Under the pieces are notes generated by a model. That model was not told where the DNA came from and did not search any database. It saw only the letters and a program-made list of their open reading frames with translations. From the NCBI RefSeq assembly GCF_014925405.1, contig NZ_AQHJ01000024.1:30427-94426 (forward strand): a DNA stretch of 64,000 bases, read 5' to 3'. Below, in pieces: positions 1 through 9,138 of this stretch (positions are counted from its first letter, which is position 1; each line of letters opens with the position of its first letter). This DNA comes from Pseudoalteromonas ulvae UL12 (GTDB taxonomy: Bacteria > Pseudomonadota > Gammaproteobacteria > Enterobacterales > Alteromonadaceae). The position numbers and the translations under genes were made by a program.

Positions 1-352
1 TAGAAGTCAAGTTCGTGTCGATAATATCGTCCCACTCTTGATCTTTCATACGCATTAATAAGTTATCACGGGTGATACCTGCATTGTTAACCAGTACGTC
101 AATATCACCTAAGTCAGCTTTTATGGCTGCTAAAACAACTGTGACTGAATCTGCATCGGTTACATTTAACGCATAACCCTTACCTGACTCACCCAAGTAG
201 TCTGAAATCGCAGCAGCGCCCGATTCACTGGTCGCAGTCCCAGCAACGGTTGCCCCTTGTGCAACCAATGTTTCTGCAATTGCTTTACCAATACCACGGC
301 TTGCACCTGTTACTAAAACCACTTTTCCCGCTAAAGAAAATAAATTACTCAT
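1..352 (-). CDS. fabG: 3-oxoacyl-[ACP] reductase FabG (3' part lies outside the window)
   Basis: The first 117 codons of FabG, which reduces 3-oxoacyl-ACP with NADPH in type II fatty-acid elongation in the cytoplasm. The start is the ATG at 352-350 (N-terminus MSNLFSLAGKVVLVTG). The Rossmann motif TGASRGIG follows at about residues 16-23, and the NNAG motif of short-chain dehydrogenases is visible near residue 89. The reading frame runs off the left edge, so the Ser-Tyr-Lys catalytic part is not seen. It lies 17 bp after fabD on the same strand, the usual fabD-fabG order, so the two are probably cotranscribed. Confidence 0.95.
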   Translation of the reverse strand, partial: MSNLFSLAGKVVLVTGASRGIGKAIAETLVAQGATVAGTATSESGAAAISDYLGESGKGYALNVTDADSVTVVLAAIKADLGDIDVLVNNAGITRDNLLMRMKDQEWDDIIDTNLTS

Positions 353-369
353 ATTAGTTTTCCGTTTAA

Positions 370-1305
370 TTATTCTTGGCTAAACACTGCCGCGAACGAC
401 GCTAAGTCGTTGACAGACACACAACTGACTGATTTATCAATACGTTTTGCTAACCCAGATAACACTTTCCCAGGGCCAAATTCGTATGTGGTCGTAATGT
501 CTTGCGCGACGAGTGTTTGAACTGTTTCGGTCCAACGAACTGGACTATATAATTGACGAACAAGGGCATCTTTTATAGCGGCTTGTTCTGTTTCCACTGA
601 GACATCAACATTATTAATCACTTTAATGTCAGTGGTATTAAATTCGATATTATTTAAATCATTGGCTAATTGTTCAGCCGCTGGCTTCATTAAAGCACAG
701 TGTGAAGGCACTGAAACTGCCAGAGGTAAAGCGCGTTTTGCTCCCGCTTCTTTACACGCTGCTGAGGCGCGATCAACTGCATCTTTACTGCCTGCAATCA
801 CAACTTGGCCAGGTGAGTTAAAGTTCACTGGCGCAACAACGTCACCATTGGCGACACTGTCACATGCTTGGCGCACTAAATCGTCATCTAAACCAATAAT
901 CGCAGCCATTGAACCAGTGCCTGCGGGAACAGCTTGTTGCATGTATAAACCACGCTTTTCGACTAATTTAACTGCATCTTCGAGTGATAACACCCCTGCA
1001 CAAACTAATGCTGAATACTCACCTAAGCTATGACCAGCCATGACGGTTGGTTGTTGGCCACCTTGAGCTAACCAGTGACGATAAATAGCCACACTGGCCG
1101 TAAGCAATGCCGGTTGTGTTTTATCAGTTTGATTAAGAGTCGCTTCTGGTCCATCTAAAACTAACTGTGCTAAATCATAGCCTAAAGCCGCTGAAGCTTG
1201 TGCGAACGTGGCTTTAACCACTTCAGACTCTGCAAGCAAATCAGCTAACATACCGACAGATTGAGAACCTTGACCTGGAAATAAGATCGCGAATTTTTCT
1301 GACAT
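370..1305 (-). CDS. fabD: malonyl-CoA:ACP transacylase FabD
   Basis: FabD loads malonyl groups from CoA onto acyl carrier protein for fatty-acid elongation. The 311-residue length is normal for the family. The GQGSQ oxyanion motif is at 11-15, the nucleophile is Ser93 within GHSLGEYSA, and the catalytic His is His202 (PSHCALM). The ATG at 1305 has a purine-rich GAAGAA before it. It sits between plsX and fabG. Many gammaproteobacteria have fabH between plsX and fabD, but here only a 127-bp gap separates them. Confidence 0.97.
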   Translation of the reverse strand: MSEKFAILFPGQGSQSVGMLADLLAESEVVKATFAQASAALGYDLAQLVLDGPEATLNQTDKTQPALLTASVAIYRHWLAQGGQQPTVMAGHSLGEYSALVCAGVLSLEDAVKLVEKRGLYMQQAVPAGTGSMAAIIGLDDDLVRQACDSVANGDVVAPVNFNSPGQVVIAGSKDAVDRASAACKEAGAKRALPLAVSVPSHCALMKPAAEQLANDLNNIEFNTTDIKVINNVDVSVETEQAAIKDALVRQLYSPVRWTETVQTLVAQDITTTYEFGPGKVLSGLAKRIDKSVSCVSVNDLASFAAVFSQE

Positions 1306-1432
1306 AAAGTTTCTTCTTTTACATGAAAAATAAATAATTGATTAAGGATGATAGAATGAAATTTATTGTTGTGGGAATTTCCAAACCAGCATCATAATAA
1401 GCCCACTGACAACATAACAACTTGATTGGTCG

Positions 1433-2470
1433 TTATTGTTCAGCAGCGCTGTTTTTTAAAACCTGCTCAAATTTGTGCTGAATTTTTTCTGGTAACTGAC
1501 GCTCAACCTCTCGTACAGCTTCTTTTATTGCTGCATAAAAGGCCTTTTCTGAGGCATTTCCATGACTTTTCACCACAATACCGCGCAATCCTACCAGACT
1601 TGCACCATTATACTGGTCGGGGTTCACCCTTTTATAGAGCTTTTTTAAAACAGGAGTGAGTAATAAAGCAAGAACCTTGTAAAAAATGCTCTTATTTAGT
1701 GCTTTATTTAATTTGTGGAAGATCAGTTTTGCAATGCCTTCGCATGTTTTAAGGGCCACATTACCGACAAAACCATCACAGACAATGACATCTGCTTTGC
1801 CTGTAAAAATATCACTGCCCTCACTATAACCAATGTAATTGAGATCGGGGCAAGCTTGCATCAACTTGGCCGCTTCTTTTATACACTCATGACCTTTAAT
1901 TTCCTCAGCACCAATATTCAATAAACTCACACGGGCTTTTGTTAGGTTTTGCGCTTGTTCAGCGACAACAGAGCCCATAATGGCAAACTGAAATAAGGTT
2001 TGCGCGTCACAAATAACATTGGCGCCTAGGTCGAGTAAGTAAACTGGTTTAGGTGTTTGAGTGGGTACTGAAGATATCAAAGCTGGACGGTTAATGCCCG
2101 GGAGCATTTTGAGCACATAATGGGCTGTGGCCAGTAATGCGCCTGTATTTCCCGCACTGACACACGCTTGGGCACGACCAGATTTAACCAGTTCAAGTGC
2201 GATGCGCATTGACGAATCTTTTTTGTTTCGCAGTGCTAAAGAGGGTTTATCATCATTGTTAACAACTTCAGAACAATGTTGAATATGAATTCTTGGGTGT
2301 GTTAATGCACCACGCTTATCTAATTCAGTGCGAATTAGGCGCTCATTACCACATAGGATAAGTGTAAGGTGTTCAATAGAGTTCACTGCATCGACTGCAG
2401 CTGGAAGAGATGAACGGGGGCCGTAATCGCCCCCCATTATATCTAACGCTATGGTTAGATTATTTGGCAT
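1433..2470 (-). CDS. plsX: phosphate acyltransferase PlsX
   Basis: PlsX converts acyl-ACP to acyl-phosphate, the donor for the PlsY glycerol-3-phosphate acyltransferase, and so links fatty-acid to phospholipid synthesis. The 345-residue protein begins with the family signature [11 protein letters not shown] (residues 8-18) and has the [10 protein letters not shown] loop near residue 105 and the CDGFVGN segment near residue 230. It follows rpmF by 23 bp on the same strand, the conserved rpmF-plsX arrangement. The protein is a peripheral membrane enzyme in studied species. Confidence 0.96.
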   Translation of the reverse strand: MPNNLTIALDIMGGDYGPRSSLPAAVDAVNSIEHLTLILCGNERLIRTELDKRGALTHPRIHIQHCSEVVNNDDKPSLALRNKKDSSMRIALELVKSGRAQACVSAGNTGALLATAHYVLKMLPGINRPALISSVPTQTPKPVYLLDLGANVICDAQTLFQFAIMGSVVAEQAQNLTKARVSLLNIGAEEIKGHECIKEAAKLMQACPDLNYIGYSEGSDIFTGKADVIVCDGFVGNVALKTCEGIAKLIFHKLNKALNKSIFYKVLALLLTPVLKKLYKRVNPDQYNGASLVGLRGIVVKSHGNASEKAFYAAIKEAVREVERQLPEKIQHKFEQVLKNSAAEQ

Positions 2471-2493
2471 AAAATAATCTCTTAATTAAGAAA

Positions 2494-2658
2494 TTAAATT
2501 ACTTTAACGCCTTTGTAGTAACCGTCAGCAGTTACGTGGTGACGACGATGAGTCTCACCAGAAACTTGGTCAACAGTTAAAGTTGGTCCGCTGATCGCAT
2601 CGTGCGAACGACGTGTGCCGCGTTTTGCACGAGACTTTTTGCTTTTTTGTACAGCCAT
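2494..2658 (-). CDS. rpmF: 50S ribosomal protein L32
   Basis: A 54-residue basic protein read directly from the sequence: [20 protein letters not shown] at the N-terminus, then a central [17 protein letters not shown] stretch, ending GYYKGVKVI. This is the L32 family pattern. The zinc-ribbon cysteines found in some L32 proteins are absent, as in the C-minus type of Escherichia coli. It is 10 bp downstream of yceD and 23 bp upstream of plsX, so the three probably form one transcript that couples ribosome and lipid synthesis. Confidence 0.95.
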   Translation of the reverse strand: MAVQKSKKSRAKRGTRRSHDAISGPTLTVDQVSGETHRRHHVTADGYYKGVKVI

Positions 2659-2668
2659 TAGCCTTCTC

Positions 2669-3193
2669 CTAAGAGTTTTTCTTAAGTTGTTTCAAAATTT
2701 CAAATGGATTTGGTTTATCATCTTGTTCGTCAATTTCACCAAAGCTTAAAGGCTCTTCTGAATAACGACAAGTTGATTCTTCATGCATTGGTACTATAGG
2801 TATAGCCAAAATCAGTTCATCTTCGATAAGCTGATGAAGATCGACCTCACCTTCCTCATTTAACTCAACAACTTCATAGTAGTCAGGCAAATGATCAGAC
2901 GATTTGCCCGCAGCAATCGCTGCATAAGCTAAGTCTATTTCCAAATCCAACCCAATATCCCCATTACAGCGTTGGCACGTTAAAGTAACTGATGTATTCG
3001 CGTTTCCGTAAATCGCCAGTCGCTCTTGCGCGTCATACTTGCAATGGATTTTTACCTGTACCTCGCCTACTTCATCTTGTACAAGTTTCTCTAAACGAGA
3101 AAGCTTGTTGAGCTCCACAATACCTTCATAAGCAAGGCGTTGTTTTGCTACTTTTACAGGATCAATAGTCTTAGGAATCTTTACCTTTTGCAT
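2669..3193 (-). CDS. yceD: YceD/DUF177 family protein, 23S rRNA accumulation protein
   Basis: The 174-residue protein starts [18 protein letters not shown], which lines up with E. coli YceD from its first residue. The DUF177 domain has the CQRCNG pair near residue 75 and the [14 protein letters not shown] segment near residue 120, and ends [15 protein letters not shown]. YceD is linked to 23S rRNA accumulation in E. coli and plants, and the gene is habitually just upstream of rpmF. The frame stays open 63 bp further to an ATG at 3256 that has a better Shine-Dalgarno (AAGGTG). I chose the shorter form from family length, but the extended start is possible. Confidence 0.88.
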   Translation of the reverse strand: MQKVKIPKTIDPVKVAKQRLAYEGIVELNKLSRLEKLVQDEVGEVQVKIHCKYDAQERLAIYGNANTSVTLTCQRCNGDIGLDLEIDLAYAAIAAGKSSDHLPDYYEVVELNEEGEVDLHQLIEDELILAIPIVPMHEESTCRYSEEPLSFGEIDEQDDKPNPFEILKQLKKNS

Positions 3194-3311
3194 AGGGGCT
3201 GCATCATATAGATAGTTACCAACATAGTCAAAATAAAAATAAACTTTCCTTTGCATTTCGCACCTTAGGGGCCTACTCTGCTCAGAAATTGCATTATCAC
3301 ATAGGAATCAT

Positions 3312-3905
3312 ATGACCGCACGCATCATTTTAGCTTCTACTTCCGTGTTTCGTCAGTCTCTTTTGCAAAAATTCAATATTCCCTTTGAGGTCTGCTCACC
3401 CCGAGTTGATGAGACCGCTATTGAAAATGAAACAGCCGAAGAGTTAGTGAAACGATTAGCCATAGCGAAAGCCCAAGCAGTTGTTAAACAAGGTGACGCC
3501 GGGATTGTCATTGGTTCAGATCAAGTGGCGTTATTCAAGGGTCAGATATTAGGCAAACCCCATACTCGAGAAAATGCCATCGCACAGTTAATGAAGTTCA
3601 GTGGCCAAAAAGTGCAGTTTCTCACCGGGCTGGCGTTAGTCAATTCAGCGACACAGGAAGTGCAAGTCACTGTTGAAACCTTTAATGTCTACTTTAGAAC
3701 TCTCACTGAAAAACAAATAGCGCAATACGTTGACGCTGAGCAGCCACTTAATTGCGCCGGGAGCTTTAAAAGTGAGGGTCTCGGCATTTGCTTATTTGAA
3801 CGTTTTGAAGGACGAGACCCTAATTCATTAATTGGCTTGCCTTTAATGGCTCTCAACGAAATGCTACTAACCTGGCAAATTGATATTTTGTCGATGCAGG
3901 GATAA
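3312..3905 (+). CDS. yceF: Maf-family nucleotide pyrophosphatase YceF (7-methyl-GTP type)
   Basis: A 197-residue Maf protein that hydrolyses non-canonical nucleoside triphosphates to monophosphates; the YceF branch acts on 7-methyl-GTP. The N-terminal ILASTSVFRQSLLQ motif (6-19), the ESAE-equivalent ENETAEELVKRLA stretch (39-51), GSDQVA (68-73) and the LGKP loop are visible. The genomic position, divergent from yceD-rpmF-plsX, matches E. coli yceF and supports this branch over YhdE. The start ATG at 3312 has AGGAA about 6 bp upstream. Confidence 0.92.
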   Translation: MTARIILASTSVFRQSLLQKFNIPFEVCSPRVDETAIENETAEELVKRLAIAKAQAVVKQGDAGIVIGSDQVALFKGQILGKPHTRENAIAQLMKFSGQKVQFLTGLALVNSATQEVQVTVETFNVYFRTLTEKQIAQYVDAEQPLNCAGSFKSEGLGICLFERFEGRDPNSLIGLPLMALNEMLLTWQIDILSMQG

Positions 3906-3928
3906 ATCGAGACATCAATAACACGCTA

Positions 3929-4564
3929 TTAGACGTACTCCAAGAGCTGTTGGAGCTCATCAATCACCACTATCGGATGGTACGGTAAAAGCTCTTGGGC
4001 ACGACACACACCAAAACTCACACCAATTCGATCCATGTTGATGGCCTGCGCCATTTTTAAATCTATCGTTGTGTCGCCTACCATCACCGCTTGCGACACA
4101 CACACATTCGCTTCATTCAGTAATTGATTAAGCATATCGGGTGAAGGTTTTGAGTCTGTTTCGTCTGAACTGCGACTTAAATCCACATATTGATCTAGCC
4201 CAGTTTCATTTAATAGACAATCTAAGCCGGGTCGTCCTTTTCCTGTTGCTATCGCAATCTTATAACCGCGCCTTTTTAATGATTGCATGACTGATTTTGC
4301 ACCATCAAATAAAGGAGTCGCGATTGTCGATGATTGATAATGGTGCTTGTATGCATCAATTAATTGCGCGTGCAACATGCTATGAGAGGGATACAAAGTG
4401 TCAACCGCTTGAGGGAGGCTCATACCAATAATTGATTTGACAGATTGTGCACTAACAGGAGCTAATTGACACGATACGGCAGCATTGTGCATCGCACTCA
4501 CAATACGAGGCACCGAATCCATTAAGGTGCCATCCCAATCAAAAATGACCAGCTTATAACGCAT
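3929..4564 (-). CDS. HAD-superfamily phosphatase (phosphoglycolate-phosphatase-like)
   Basis: A 211-residue HAD hydrolase. The nucleophile Asp9 and acid Asp11 lie in FDWDGTLMDS. Motif II is the ATGKGRPGLD segment near residue 103, with a Lys (SKPSPDML) near residue 137 and the VMVGDTTIDLKMA acidic motif near residue 160. The helical cap between motifs I and II fits subfamily IA, as in Gph. The natural substrate cannot be told from sequence. The ATG at 4564 overlaps the last codons of rluC by 11 bp, so the two are translationally linked; this rluC-HAD pairing is common in gammaproteobacteria. The frame is open further upstream inside rluC but without family similarity. Confidence 0.9.
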   Translation of the reverse strand: MRYKLVIFDWDGTLMDSVPRIVSAMHNAAVSCQLAPVSAQSVKSIIGMSLPQAVDTLYPSHSMLHAQLIDAYKHHYQSSTIATPLFDGAKSVMQSLKRRGYKIAIATGKGRPGLDCLLNETGLDQYVDLSRSSDETDSKPSPDMLNQLLNEANVCVSQAVMVGDTTIDLKMAQAINMDRIGVSFGVCRAQELLPYHPIVVIDELQQLLEYV

Positions 4565-5516
4565 GATCTTCACGTAATTTGATAATCGTACGCTTAAGTA
4601 CTGCATCCAATGGCGCTTCAACACGCATTGTTTGCTCCAGTTTTGGATGATAAAAAGCCAGATCATGGGCATGTAAAAATAAACGGTTTAAACCAAAACC
4701 TTTCATTTTGTCATCAAATTCAGTGATGCCGTATTTGTCATCACATGCAATTGGATGCCCTTTACATTGTGTATGAACACGAATTTGGTGAGTTCGACCC
4801 GTAACTGGTGAGGCTTGCACTAAGGTGCCATCACGAAAACGTTCTAAGACACGAAAACGGGTGTGTGAGGGTTTCCCTTCTTCGTGATCGACCCTGACCA
4901 CACGCTCACCTGATTGCAAAGTGTTTTTACGCAGTGGCTCAGTGACATTTTTTGTCTTAGATAACCATTCACCAGATACCAATGCCCAATAATTTTTTTC
5001 CATGGTTTTTTCACGTAACTGATCATGGAGACTTTTTAATACTGAACGTTTTTTCGAAATCAACAAACAACCTGATGTATCCCTATCTAAACGATGCACT
5101 AACTCAAGGCTTCGCTCTTCAGGGCGTAATGTCCGCATGGCTTCGATTAAGCCATAACTTAAGCCGCTCCCACCATGAACCGCCATGCCAGACGGTTTAT
5201 TAATCACGATTAGATATTTATCTTCGTACAAAATCGCATCTTCTAGACGGCTAATCACATCTAGATTTTTAGGCACAAACTCTTCTTTTTCGGCCATTTT
5301 AATCGGTGGAATGCGTACTTCGTCACCCACTTGTAACTTATAAACTGGTTTGATCCGTTTTTTATTAACACGTACCTCACCCTTACGTAAAATTCGGTAA
5401 ATGGCGCTTTTTGGCACACCCTTTAACTTCGTTATCAAAAAGTTATCTATTCGCTGCCCATCATGGTCTTCTGTAACTGTATGAAAAATAACTTGCGTTC
5501 CGAGTTTTTCTGACAT
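4554..5516 (-). CDS. rluC: 23S rRNA pseudouridine synthase RluC
   Basis: RluC makes pseudouridine at positions 955, 2504 and 2580 of 23S rRNA (E. coli numbering). The 320-residue protein has an N-terminal S4 RNA-binding domain (about 20-80, RIDNFLITKLKGVPKSAIYR region) and a catalytic domain. The catalytic motif HRLDRDTSG is at 141-149 with Asp144, the same number as in E. coli RluC. The VTGRTHQIRVH motif lies near residue 238. It is transcribed away from rne, the same divergent rluC/rne arrangement seen in E. coli. Confidence 0.96.
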   Translation of the reverse strand: MSEKLGTQVIFHTVTEDHDGQRIDNFLITKLKGVPKSAIYRILRKGEVRVNKKRIKPVYKLQVGDEVRIPPIKMAEKEEFVPKNLDVISRLEDAILYEDKYLIVINKPSGMAVHGGSGLSYGLIEAMRTLRPEERSLELVHRLDRDTSGCLLISKKRSVLKSLHDQLREKTMEKNYWALVSGEWLSKTKNVTEPLRKNTLQSGERVVRVDHEEGKPSHTRFRVLERFRDGTLVQASPVTGRTHQIRVHTQCKGHPIACDDKYGITEFDDKMKGFGLNRLFLHAHDLAFYHPKLEQTMRVEAPLDAVLKRTIIKLREDHAL

Positions 5517-5548
5517 TGCCTAATCACTGATTTGAGTAATAATTTTAG

Positions 5549-5578
5549 TTGCTAACAGGTAATGAATAGTGGGATAAT
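5549..5578 (+). promoter_or_regulatory. candidate sigma-70 promoter for rne
   Basis: TTGCTA (5549-5554), an 18-bp spacer and GATAAT (5573-5578) match the sigma-70 consensus at 4/6 and 5/6 positions. Transcription would start near 5585 and give a leader of about 375 nt before the rne ATG, close to the 361-nt leader known for E. coli rne. Placement is by eye only. Confidence 0.5.
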
Positions 5579-5584
5579 CCGACC

Positions 5585-5959
5585 GTAAATTACCTGTTAA
5601 ACAGGAATTTTGGTGCTTTTTTGCACAAAAAGGAAGTGGTGCTGCACACTTCGGATACAAGATCATACAGATACAAGCTAAGTTTTCCAAAGCTTTTAAT
5701 AGATATCCGAATAACTCGTGCCTTCAACCTACGACGGTGAGCGTAATATATCGTCAGAACCGTTGAACACCCTGCCTTCAAAAAAGCGAACGTAACGATT
5801 TTGTCAAAACTTATATGGCGAATATTGTTCAGTTTGAAAAGCGTAATACTATCTCCCCCGACAGACATCCAGTCGTGAGACTGCACAAAAATAAAGGGGT
5901 GTCTGAACTGATGATAATGAACCGTATAAGCAAGCAAGACACATAAATAGAGTAACAAT
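5585..5959 (+). promoter_or_regulatory. long structured 5' leader of rne
   Basis: This gene-free stretch between rluC and rne contains several inverted repeats. A CAGTC-GTGA-GACTG hairpin with a GNRA loop lies at 5870-5883, nested inside CAGACA (5862-5867) / TGTCTG (5900-5905). A second element pairs CAAC (5725-5728) with GTTG (5762-5765) and ACGA (5731-5734) with TCGT (5751-5754). In E. coli the rne leader carries hairpins through which RNase E cuts and represses its own mRNA. The size and position here suggest the same autoregulation; that is inference. A 129-codon reverse-strand frame across it has no recognisable similarity and was not called. Confidence 0.5.
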
Positions 5960-8900
5960 ATGAAACGTATGCTAATCAATGCGACGCAGCAAGAAGAAAT
6001 GCGCGTGGCACTGGTTGACGGTCAGCGCTTATACGATCTAGATATCGAAAGCCCTGGTCACGAACAGAAAAAAGCCAATATCTATAAAGGTAAAATTACC
6101 CGCGTAGAACCTAGTCTAGAAGCTGCATTTGTTGATTATGGTGCACAGCGTCATGGCTTCTTACCCCTCAAAGAAATTGCCCGTACTTACTTTCCTAAAG
6201 ATTATAACTTCAGTGGTCGTCCAAACATCAAAGATGTGATCAAAGAAGGTCAAGAAGTCATTGTTCAAGTAGACAAAGAAGAACGAGGCCAAAAAGGTGC
6301 TGCGCTAACAACATTTATCAGCGTTGCAGGTAGTTACCTTGTTTTAATGCCAAATAACCCACGAGCAGGTGGTATATCACGGCGCATTGAAGGTGATGAG
6401 CGTACTGAATTAAAAGATGCGTTAAGCCGTTTGCAACTTCCTAAAGGTATGGGACTCATTGTACGTACCGCGGGTGTGGGTAAATCATTCGAAGAACTCG
6501 ATTACGACTTAAAAGCATTGCTTATCCATTGGGATGCCATTGTCACAGCATCAGAAAAAGGTCCAGCTCCTTTTTTGATTCACCAAGAAAGTAATGTGAT
6601 TTTCCGTGCAATTCGCGACTATTTACGTCGTGACATTGGCGAGATCCTTATCGATAAAGCGCGCGTTTTTGAAGAAGCAAAAGCCCACATTGAGCGCTTC
6701 CGTCCTGATTTTATGAGCCGTGTAAAGCTATACAAAGGTGATGTACCTTTATTTACACACTATCAAATTGAAAGCCAAATTGAATCTGCCTTCCAACGTG
6801 AAGTGCGTTTACCTTCTGGTGGTTCTATTGTCATTGATCCAACTGAAGCGCTGACTTCTATTGATATCAACTCATCAAAAGCAACCAAAGGCGGTGATAT
6901 TGAAGAAACCGCTTTTAACACCAACTTAGAAGCTGCGGATGAAATTGCCCGTCAATTGCGTTTACGTGATTTAGGCGGCCTGATTGTTATCGATTTTATC
7001 GATATGACCCCTCCTCGTCATCAACGTGAAGTTGAAAATCGCTTAAAAGACGCCGTACGCCCAGACCGCGCACGTGTCCAAATAGGTAAGATTTCACGAT
7101 TTGGTTTGTTAGAGATGTCGCGCCAACGTCTTCGCCCGTCTCTTGGTGAAGCGAGCCAAGGCACGTGTCCTCGTTGTAATGGTCAAGGTACTATTCGCTC
7201 AAACGAATCTATCGCATTATCGATTTTACGTCTTATCGAAGAAGAAGCGATTAAAGACAATACAGCGCAAGTCAACGCACAAGTGCCTGTCAATGTTGCT
7301 GCATATTTGCTGAACGAAAAACGTCGCAGTGTCCGCAGTATTGAAAAGCATCATGGTTGTGATGTCGTGATTATTCCTAATCAACACATGGAAACACCGC
7401 ATTACGAAGTTCAGCGCTTAAAGAGCGATGATACAATCGAAACAGTGAGCTATGGCCAAATCAAAAAGCCGGACACTTACACACACGATGTATCTAAAGT
7501 ACAAAAAATTGAGAAAGAGCAGCCTGTTTTACAAGGTGTGATTACACCGACCGCCCCTGCTCCTACTAGTGCACCAAAAGCAGCGACTAAACCAGAAAAC
7601 AAACAATCAAGCGGCGAAAGTATTTTCACTAAGCTCGCTAATTGGGTTAAGGCACTCTTTGCTGCAGAAGAGAAAGAGCCAGAAAAAGACACTAAAACGA
7701 CCAGCCAGCCGCCGCGTCGTAACAACCGTAATCAAGATGGGCGTAGACGTAATAACCGTACGCGTAACCCACGTCGAAATGGTGAAAACACAGATAAAGA
7801 CGTTCAAACAGCAGATAAGCCTCAACGGGATTCTGTCGAAGCACGTGAGCCACGTAATAAACGTCGTCGCAATTCACCTAATCGTAAACCCGTTGCTGAT
7901 AAAGAAACCAATGACTTAAATACAGAGACTGAACAAAAGTCAGTACCTAAAGTCAAAGAACGTCGTCAACGTCGCAATGTACGAAAAAAAGTCCGTTTAC
8001 AAGATGAGCAACCAGTTGTAGAACAACCGGCTCCTATTGTTGCTGACGAATCGATTATCGATGAAGCGCCAGTTGTCACTGTTAAAGAAGTGATCACACA
8101 ACCTGTTGTAACTGAGTCACAACCACAAGTTGCTGAAGTTCAAGCTGAGCACATCACTGAAACTGACAAAGCAGCAACTCAAGATGCCGATGCAATAAAA
8201 GCAGAACAGCTTGAAGCAGATGCTCAATCAACTGATGCAGATGAAAAAGAACCACGCAGTCGCTCTCGTCGTTCGCCACGTCATCTTCGTGCCGCAGGTC
8301 AAAAACGTCGTAAACCAAATGAGTCTAACGAATCTGCCATTGTACTCGAGACGGTTGAATCACCAGGGTTTGTGCCAGTGGCCGATCAAGAAATGGCCGC
8401 ACAACAAGCTGCTCAAGATTTAAACTCTGATGCACCACTGACTCAAGTAGTACCTACTCCAGTGAATGAAACTGTTGAAGAAGCTATTGAGACCACTAAG
8501 GCTGCAGAGACTGTTGAAGTAACACCTGAAGTCATTGTTGAAACCACAGAATCAGCATCGGTTAATACCGACAGCGAAGATCAGCCTGTGGCCGTACAAG
8601 CTCCAGAGCAAGACACTGCACCTGTCGCTGAAGTTGAATCGACACCAGCGCAAGAAGTAGACAACAGCGTTGAACCCGTTGTTGAGACGCAAACTACTGC
8701 TGAACCTGAAGTGTCTGAAGCAATCGTTGAAACAGTGGTGGAAGCTGTAGCTGAAACAATCGTTGAAACGCCTGTTGAAACCACAGAGACAACACCTGCC
8801 GTGGTCAGTACAACCCGTGCAATTGCCCGTGCAAGTGCACCGATGACCAAGCCTACTCAAGTTGAGTCTGGTGAAATCATCACAATCCCAAGTGCGATGC

Positions 8901-9001
8901 CTGCAGATTTAAGACCTGTTACAGTGCAAAGCCAGCCTTCTGGCTCGGTTGCACCAACAAGTCGTGCTAGCGCACCTATGGCTAAACCTGCTGAAGTTTA
9001 A
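5960..9001 (+). CDS. rne: ribonuclease E
   Basis: The 1013-residue endoribonuclease is the scaffold of the RNA degradosome, processing rRNA and tRNA and initiating mRNA decay. The catalytic half (1 to about 510) is near collinear with E. coli: an S1 domain at about 37-120, catalytic Asp in SIDINSSK (about 303) and VIDFIDM (about 346), and the Zn-link [10 protein letters not shown] near 404. An amphipathic stretch [13 protein letters not shown] near 555-567 resembles the membrane-anchoring helix. The rest is disordered: Arg/Asn-rich RNA-binding tracts (about 580-690 and 770-790) and long Glu/Val/Thr/Ala acidic repeats. The motif ASAPM[TA]KP occurs twice near the C-terminus. Confidence 0.97.
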   Translation: MKRMLINATQQEEMRVALVDGQRLYDLDIESPGHEQKKANIYKGKITRVEPSLEAAFVDYGAQRHGFLPLKEIARTYFPKDYNFSGRPNIKDVIKEGQEVIVQVDKEERGQKGAALTTFISVAGSYLVLMPNNPRAGGISRRIEGDERTELKDALSRLQLPKGMGLIVRTAGVGKSFEELDYDLKALLIHWDAIVTASEKGPAPFLIHQESNVIFRAIRDYLRRDIGEILIDKARVFEEAKAHIERFRPDFMSRVKLYKGDVPLFTHYQIESQIESAFQREVRLPSGGSIVIDPTEALTSIDINSSKATKGGDIEETAFNTNLEAADEIARQLRLRDLGGLIVIDFIDMTPPRHQREVENRLKDAVRPDRARVQIGKISRFGLLEMSRQRLRPSLGEASQGTCPRCNGQGTIRSNESIALSILRLIEEEAIKDNTAQVNAQVPVNVAAYLLNEKRRSVRSIEKHHGCDVVIIPNQHMETPHYEVQRLKSDDTIETVSYGQIKKPDTYTHDVSKVQKIEKEQPVLQGVITPTAPAPTSAPKAATKPENKQSSGESIFTKLANWVKALFAAEEKEPEKDTKTTSQPPRRNNRNQDGRRRNNRTRNPRRNGENTDKDVQTADKPQRDSVEAREPRNKRRRNSPNRKPVADKETNDLNTETEQKSVPKVKERRQRRNVRKKVRLQDEQPVVEQPAPIVADESIIDEAPVVTVKEVITQPVVTESQPQVAEVQAEHITETDKAATQDADAIKAEQLEADAQSTDADEKEPRSRSRRSPRHLRAAGQKRRKPNESNESAIVLETVESPGFVPVADQEMAAQQAAQDLNSDAPLTQVVPTPVNETVEEAIETTKAAETVEVTPEVIVETTESASVNTDSEDQPVAVQAPEQDTAPVAEVESTPAQEVDNSVEPVVETQTTAEPEVSEAIVETVVEAVAETIVETPVETTETTPAVVSTTRAIARASAPMTKPTQVESGEIITIPSAMPADLRPVTVQSQPSGSVAPTSRASAPMAKPAEV

Positions 9002-9020
9002 ATCTCTGCAGTGATAAAAA

Positions 9021-9048
9021 AAGCAGCTCATTTGAGCTGCTTTTTTTG
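9021..9048 (+). terminator. rho-independent terminator of rne
   Basis: A 10-bp perfect stem, AAGCAGCTCA (9021-9030) and TGAGCTGCTT (9033-9042), has a 2-nt loop and is followed by a run of T on the plus strand, 20 bp after the rne stop codon. Confidence 0.9.
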
Positions 9049-9138
9049 TATCTGATGTTTAAAGAACCAGCACTGAGAATTATCAATACTTTAACCTCAG
9101 TTTAAGTTAAATAGACCTTCCATGGCCTTACTTAAAAA

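Noticed and set aside
1306..1432. A fabH remnant
   Set aside because: 127 bp is too short and no synthase motif is seen in any frame; absence is reported instead.
5590..5979. 129-codon reverse-strand frame across the rne leader
   Set aside because: It has no recognisable similarity, lies wholly in a conserved regulatory leader, and its apparent start is inside rne.
7477..8860. Several frames on both strands inside rne (low-complexity Val/Thr/Ser or Cys/Phe-rich products)
   Set aside because: They are by-products of repetitive GAA/GTT/ACT codons in the disordered tail of RNase E.
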